From NCBI RefSeq assembly GCF_933775445.1, contig NW_026089428.1:558001-622000 (forward strand): a DNA stretch of 64,000 bases. Reading direction: 5' to 3'. The notes beneath the pieces were generated by a model. The model was not told the origin of the DNA and did no database searches. It saw nothing but the letters and a program-made list of their open reading frames with translations. Origin of the DNA: Argentina anserina (Eukaryota > Streptophyta > Magnoliopsida > Rosales > Rosaceae). This document shows positions 60,070 through 64,000 of this stretch, in pieces (the stretch's first letter is position 1; every line of letters starts with the position of its first letter). The position numbers and the translations under genes were made by a program.

Positions 60070-63000
60070 GTATCTTTCTGTAAGGCTTCTGATGCGAGTT
60101 TCTATTGTATTTTAGAGTTTTGCAAGTGTGGGAGTGTGTTTCTTTCAAACTGAGTATCTTTACATCGTTTGCGTATCTTTACTATTCCAATTGTGTATCT
60201 TTTCATTTCTCGTTTGAGTATCTTTCTGTAAGGCTTTCTGATGCGAGTTTTTATTGAATTTGAGAGTTTTGCAAGTGTGGGAGTGTGTTTCTTTCAAACT
60301 GAGTATCTTTACATCGTTTGCGTATCTTTACTATTCCAATTGTGTATCTTTACATCGTTTGCGTATCTTTACTATTCCAATTGTGTATCTTTTCATTTCT
60401 CGTTTGAGTATCTTTCTGTAAGGCTTCTGATGCGAGTTTCTATTGTATTTGAGAGTTTTGCAATCGTTTCCGTATCTTTACTATTCCAATTGTATATCTT
60501 TACATCGTTTGCGTATCTTTACTATTCCAATTGTGTATCTTTTCATTTCTCGTTTGAGTATCTTTCTGTAAGGCTTCTGATGCGAGTTTCTATTGTATTT
60601 GAGAGTTTTGCAATCGTTTGCGTATCTTTACTATTCCAATTGTATATCTTTACATCGTTTGCGTATCTTTACTATTCCAATTGTGTATCTTTTCATTTCT
60701 CGTTTGACTATCTTTCTGTAAGGCTTCTGATGCGAGTTTCTATTGTATTTGAGAGTTTTCCAAGTGTGGGAGTGTGTTTCTTTCAAACTGAGTATCTTTA
60801 CATCGTTTGCGTATCTTTACTATTCCAATTGGGTATCTTTACATGGTTTGCGTATCTTTACTATTCCAATTGTGTATATTTTCATTTCTCGTTTGAGTAT
60901 CTTTCTGTAAGGCTTCTGATGCGAGTTTCTATTGAATTTGAGAGTTTTGCAAGTGTGGGAGTGTGTTTCTTTCAAACTGAGTATCTTTACATCGTTTGCG
61001 TATCTTTACTATTCCAATTGTGTATCTTTACATCGTTTGCGTATCTTTACTATTCCAATTGTGTATCTTTTCATTTCTCGTTTGAGTATCTTTCTGTAAG
61101 GCTTCTGATGCGAGTTTCTATTGTATTTGAGAGTTTTCCAAGTGTGGGAGTGTATTTCTTTCAAACTGAGTATCTTTACATCGTTTGCGTATCTTTACTA
61201 TTCCAATTGTGTATCTTTACATCGTTTGCGTATCTTTACTATTCCAATTGTGTATCTTTTCATTTCTCGTTTGAGTATCTTTCTGTAAGGCTTCTGATGC
61301 GAGTTTCTATTGTATTTGAGAGTTTTCCAAGTGTGGGAGTGTGTTTCTTTCAAACTGAGTATCTTTACATCGTTTGCGTATCTTTACTATTCCAATTGTG
61401 TATCTTTACATCGTTTGCGTATCTTTACTATTCCAATTGTGTATCTTTTCATTTCTCGTTTGAGTATCTTTCTGTAAGGCTTCTGATGCGAGTTTCTATT
61501 GAATTTGAGAGTTTTGCAAGTGTGGGAGTGTGTTTCTTTCAAACTGAGTATCTTTACATCGTTTGCGTATCTTTACTATTCCAATTGTGTATCTTTACAT
61601 TTCTCGTTTGAGTATCTTTCAGTAAGGCTTCTGATGCGAGTTTCTATTGAATTTGAGAGTTTTGCAAGTGTGGGAGTGTGTTTCATTCAAACTGAGTATC
61701 TTTACATCGTTTGCGTATCTTTACTATTCCAATTGTGTATCTTTACATCGTTTGCGTATCTTTACTATTCCAATTGTGTATCTTTTCATTTCTCGTTTGA
61801 GTATCTTTCTGTAAGGCTTCTGATGCGAGTTTCTATTGTATTTGATAGTTTTCCAAGTGTGGGAGTGTGTTTCTTTCAAACTGAGTATATTTACATCGTT
61901 TGCGTATCTTTACTATTCCAATTGTGTATCTTTACATCGTTTGCGTATCTTTACTATTCCAATTGTGTATCTTTTCATTTCTCGTTTGAGTATCTTTCTG
62001 TAAGGCTTCTGATGCGAGTTTCTATTGAATTTGAAAGTTTTGCAAGTGTGGGAGTGTGTTTCATTCAAACTGAGTATCTTTACATCGTTTGCGTATCTTT
62101 ACTATTCCTATTGTGTATCTTTACATCGTTTGCGTCTCTTTACTATTCCAATTGTGTATCTTTTCATTTCTCGTTTGAGTATCTTTCTGTAAGGCTTCTG
62201 ATGCGAGTTTCTATTGTATTTGATAGTTTTCCAAGTGTGGGAGTGTGTTTCTTTCAAACTGAGTATCTTTTCATCGTTTGCGTATCTTTACTATTCCAAT
62301 TGTGTATCTTTACATCGTTTGCGTATCTTTACTATTCCAATTGTGTATCTTTTCATTTCTCGTTTAAGTATCTTTCTGTAAGGCTTCTGATGCGAGTTTC
62401 TATTGTATTTGAGAGTTTTCCAAGTGTGGGAGTGTGTTTCTTTCAAACTGAGTATCTTTACATCGTTTGGGTATCTTTACTATTCCAATTGTGTATCTTT
62501 ACATCGTTTGCATATCTTTACTATTCCAATTGTGTATCTTTTCATTTCTCGTTTGAGTATCTTTCTGTAAGGCTTCTGATGCTAGTTTCTATTGTATTTG
62601 AGAGTTTTGCAATCGTTTGCGTATCTTTACTATTCCAATTGTGTATCTTTACATCGTTTGCGTATCTTTACTATTCCAATTGTGTATCTTTTCATTTCTC
62701 GTTTGAGTATCTTTCTGTAAGACTTCTGATCCGAGTTTCTATTGAATTTGAGAGTTTTGCAAGTGTGAGAGTGTGTTTCTTTCAAACTGAGTATCTTTAC
62801 ATCGTTTGCGTATCTTTACTATTCCAATTGTGTATCTTTACATCGTTTGCGTATCTTTACTATTCCAATTGTGTATCTTTACATCGTTTGCGTATCTTTA
62901 CTATTCCAATTTTGTATCTTTTCATTTCTCGTTTGAGTATCTTTCTGTAAGGCTTCTGATGCGAGTTTCTATTGTATTTGAGAGTTTTCCAAGTGTGGGA

Positions 63001-64000
63001 GTGTGTTTCTTTCAAACTGAGTATCTTTACATGGTTTGCGTATCTTTACTATTCCAATTGTGTATCTTTACATGGTTTGCGTATCTTTACTATTCCAATT
63101 GTGTATATTTTAATTTCTCGGTTGAGTATCTTTCTGTAAGGCTTCTGATGCGAGTTTCTATTAAATTTGAGAGTTTTGCAAGTGTGGGAGTGTGTTTCTT
63201 TCAAACTGAGTATCTTTACATCGTTTGCGTATCTTTACTATTCCAATTGTGTATCTTTACATCGTTTGCGTATCTTTACTATTCCAATTGTGTATCTTTT
63301 CATTTCTCGTTTGAGTATCTTTCTGTAAGGCTTCTGATGCGAGTTTCTATTGAATTTGAGAGTTTTGCAAGTGTGGGAGTGTGTTTCTTTCAAACTGAGT
63401 ATCTTTACATCGTTTGCGTATCTTTACTATTCCAATTGTGTATCTTTACATTTCTCGTTTGAGTATCTTTCAGTAAGGCTTCTGATGCGAGTTTCTATTG
63501 AATTTGAGAGTTTTGCAAGTGTGGGAGTGTGTTTCATTCAAACTGAGTATCTTTACATCGTTTGCGTATCTTTACTATTCCTATTGTGTATCTTTACATC
63601 GTTTGCGTCTCTTTACTATTCCAATTGTGTATCTTTTCATTTCTCGTTTGAGTATCTTTCTGTAAGGCTTCTGATGCGAGTTTCTATTGTATTTGAGAGT
63701 TTTCCAAGTGTGGGAGTGTGTTTCTTTCAAACTGAGTATCTTTACATGGTTTGCGTATCTTTACTATTCCAATTGTGTATCTTTACATGGTTTGCGTATC
63801 TTTACTATTCCAATTGTGTATATTTTAATTTCTCGTTTGAGTATCTTTTTGTAAGGCTTCTGATGCGAGTTTCTATTAAATTTGAGAGTTTTGCAAGTGT
63901 GGGAGTGTGTTTCTTTCAAACTGAGTATCTTTACATCGTTTGCGTATCTTTACTATTCCAATTGTGTATCTTTACATCGTTTGCGTATCTTTACTATTCC
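60070..64000 (+). repeat. Copy of 48601-53328, truncated by window edge
   Basis: 60070-62706 matches 48601-51237 at an offset of 11,469 bp with identical length (2,637 bp). 62707-63314 matches either 797-bp copy. 63315-64000 matches 52643-53328 at 10,672 bp. It therefore has the state without the 797-bp duplication. Private changes include CCAATTGTG in place of CCTATTGTG near 61728, GAGTATATTT near 61887 and TATTCCAATT in place of TATTCTAATT near 62635. Confidence 0.84.
63841..64000 (+). repeat. Partial unit at right window edge
   Basis: D of the CTTTTTGTAAGG and ATTAAATTTG type, followed by A, B, A and a B cut after TATTCC. It equals 53169-53328. The array continues past the window. Confidence 0.9.

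Larger units (their letters stand above)
1..64000 (+). repeat. Satellite DNA array spanning the whole window
   Basis: Every stretch I parsed is made of the same four GTATCTTT-headed modules in one orientation, and both window edges cut through a unit, so the array extends beyond the window on each side. I saw no inversion, no spacer of unrelated sequence and no inserted element. Unit length is mostly 189, 150, 148 or 109 bp. Strand composition of the consensus 189-bp unit, counted by hand, is T 89, A 35, G 35, C 30. CpG is not depleted: six per unit against about 5.6 expected from base composition. Satellite arrays of this kind are typical of eukaryotic heterochromatin; the family itself I do not recognise. 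No stretch over 300 bases holds a gene. Orientation is set by the module order D-A-B-C on the given strand. Confidence 0.97.

Noticed and set aside
1..64000. CRISPR array
   Set aside because: Repeats are direct and evenly spaced, but the intervening segments are themselves repeated modules and not unique spacers. No leader or cas genes.
1..64000. Centromere protein B box, telomere repeat or rDNA spacer identity
   Set aside because: No match by eye to the CENP-B box core, no TTAGGG-like runs, and no rRNA gene or promoter. A centromeric role cannot be shown from sequence alone.
1..64000. Transposable element or tRNA/rRNA/ncRNA genes
   Set aside because: No terminal repeats, target-site duplications, coding domains or cloverleaf-like sequence seen; no stretch departs from the satellite modules.
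1..64000. Whole array as an assembly artefact
   Set aside because: Copies differ by consistent private substitutions and indels, and nested offsets add up exactly, which is more like real array evolution than false duplication. Individual young duplications such as 45798-49805 still need read support.

Overview
The window is one uninterrupted, strictly head-to-tail satellite DNA array. By hand I read about 375 complete units from base 34 to the right edge, with partial units at both ends. I found no unique sequence, no gene, no RNA gene, no recognisable transposon and no CRISPR. This points to a eukaryotic nuclear genome, probably pericentromeric, centromeric or other heterochromatin. The sequence does not identify the species. 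The consensus 189-bp unit is about 34% GC, with a strong strand bias (about 47% T and 19% A on the given strand).

Building blocks: four modules, each starting GTATCTTT. A is 19 bp (suffix ACATCGTTTGC). B is 22 bp (suffix ACTATTCCAATTGT). C is 23 bp (suffix TCATTTCTCGTTTGA). D is 84 bp (starts GTATCTTTCTGTAAGG, ends TTTCTTTCAAACTGA). A shortened D, here called d (64 bp), has lost 39 bp across the D/A junction. Nearly all units are D-(AB)n-C, giving 107, 148, 189 or 230 bp for n = 0 to 3, or d-B-(AB)n-C, giving 109 or 150 bp. Point variants inside D mark sub-lineages: GTAAGAC, TTTTCCAAG, ATTTTAGAG, CAAACACTCATC, GGCTTTCTG, GTTTCATTC, CAGTAAGG, GATGCTAG.

Layout: (1) 34-4118, two copies of a roughly 2-kb higher-order repeat (HOR), Q1 and Q2. 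(2) 3780-16476, four copies of a 2.7-3.2 kb HOR (R1-R4) plus a partial R5. R1's first two units are shared with the end of Q2. (3) 16477-19438, a mixed block holding a 550-bp duplication 1,252 bp apart. (4) From about 19439 a second domain, richer in 189-bp units, with a recurring 337-bp phrase every roughly 0.7-1.4 kb. (5) 21547-31930, a 5.19-kb tandem duplication. (6) 25164-51237, a 12.03-kb tandem duplication whose second copy (14,046 bp) holds a further 2,004-bp tandem duplication. (7) 51238-52790, a 797-bp tandem duplication. (8) 52791-60069, a mosaic that includes a diverged island. (9) 60070-64000, a further copy of 48601-53328 lacking the 797-bp duplication.

The array is therefore nested at about 20 bp, 41 bp, 189 bp, about 1 kb, 5.2 kb and 11-14 kb. 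Shared and private variants allow part of its history to be ordered. The long reading frames are a by-product of the 189- and 150-bp units being multiples of three and are not genes. I see no molecular machinery or new coding system; the interest lies in the array's architecture and history.
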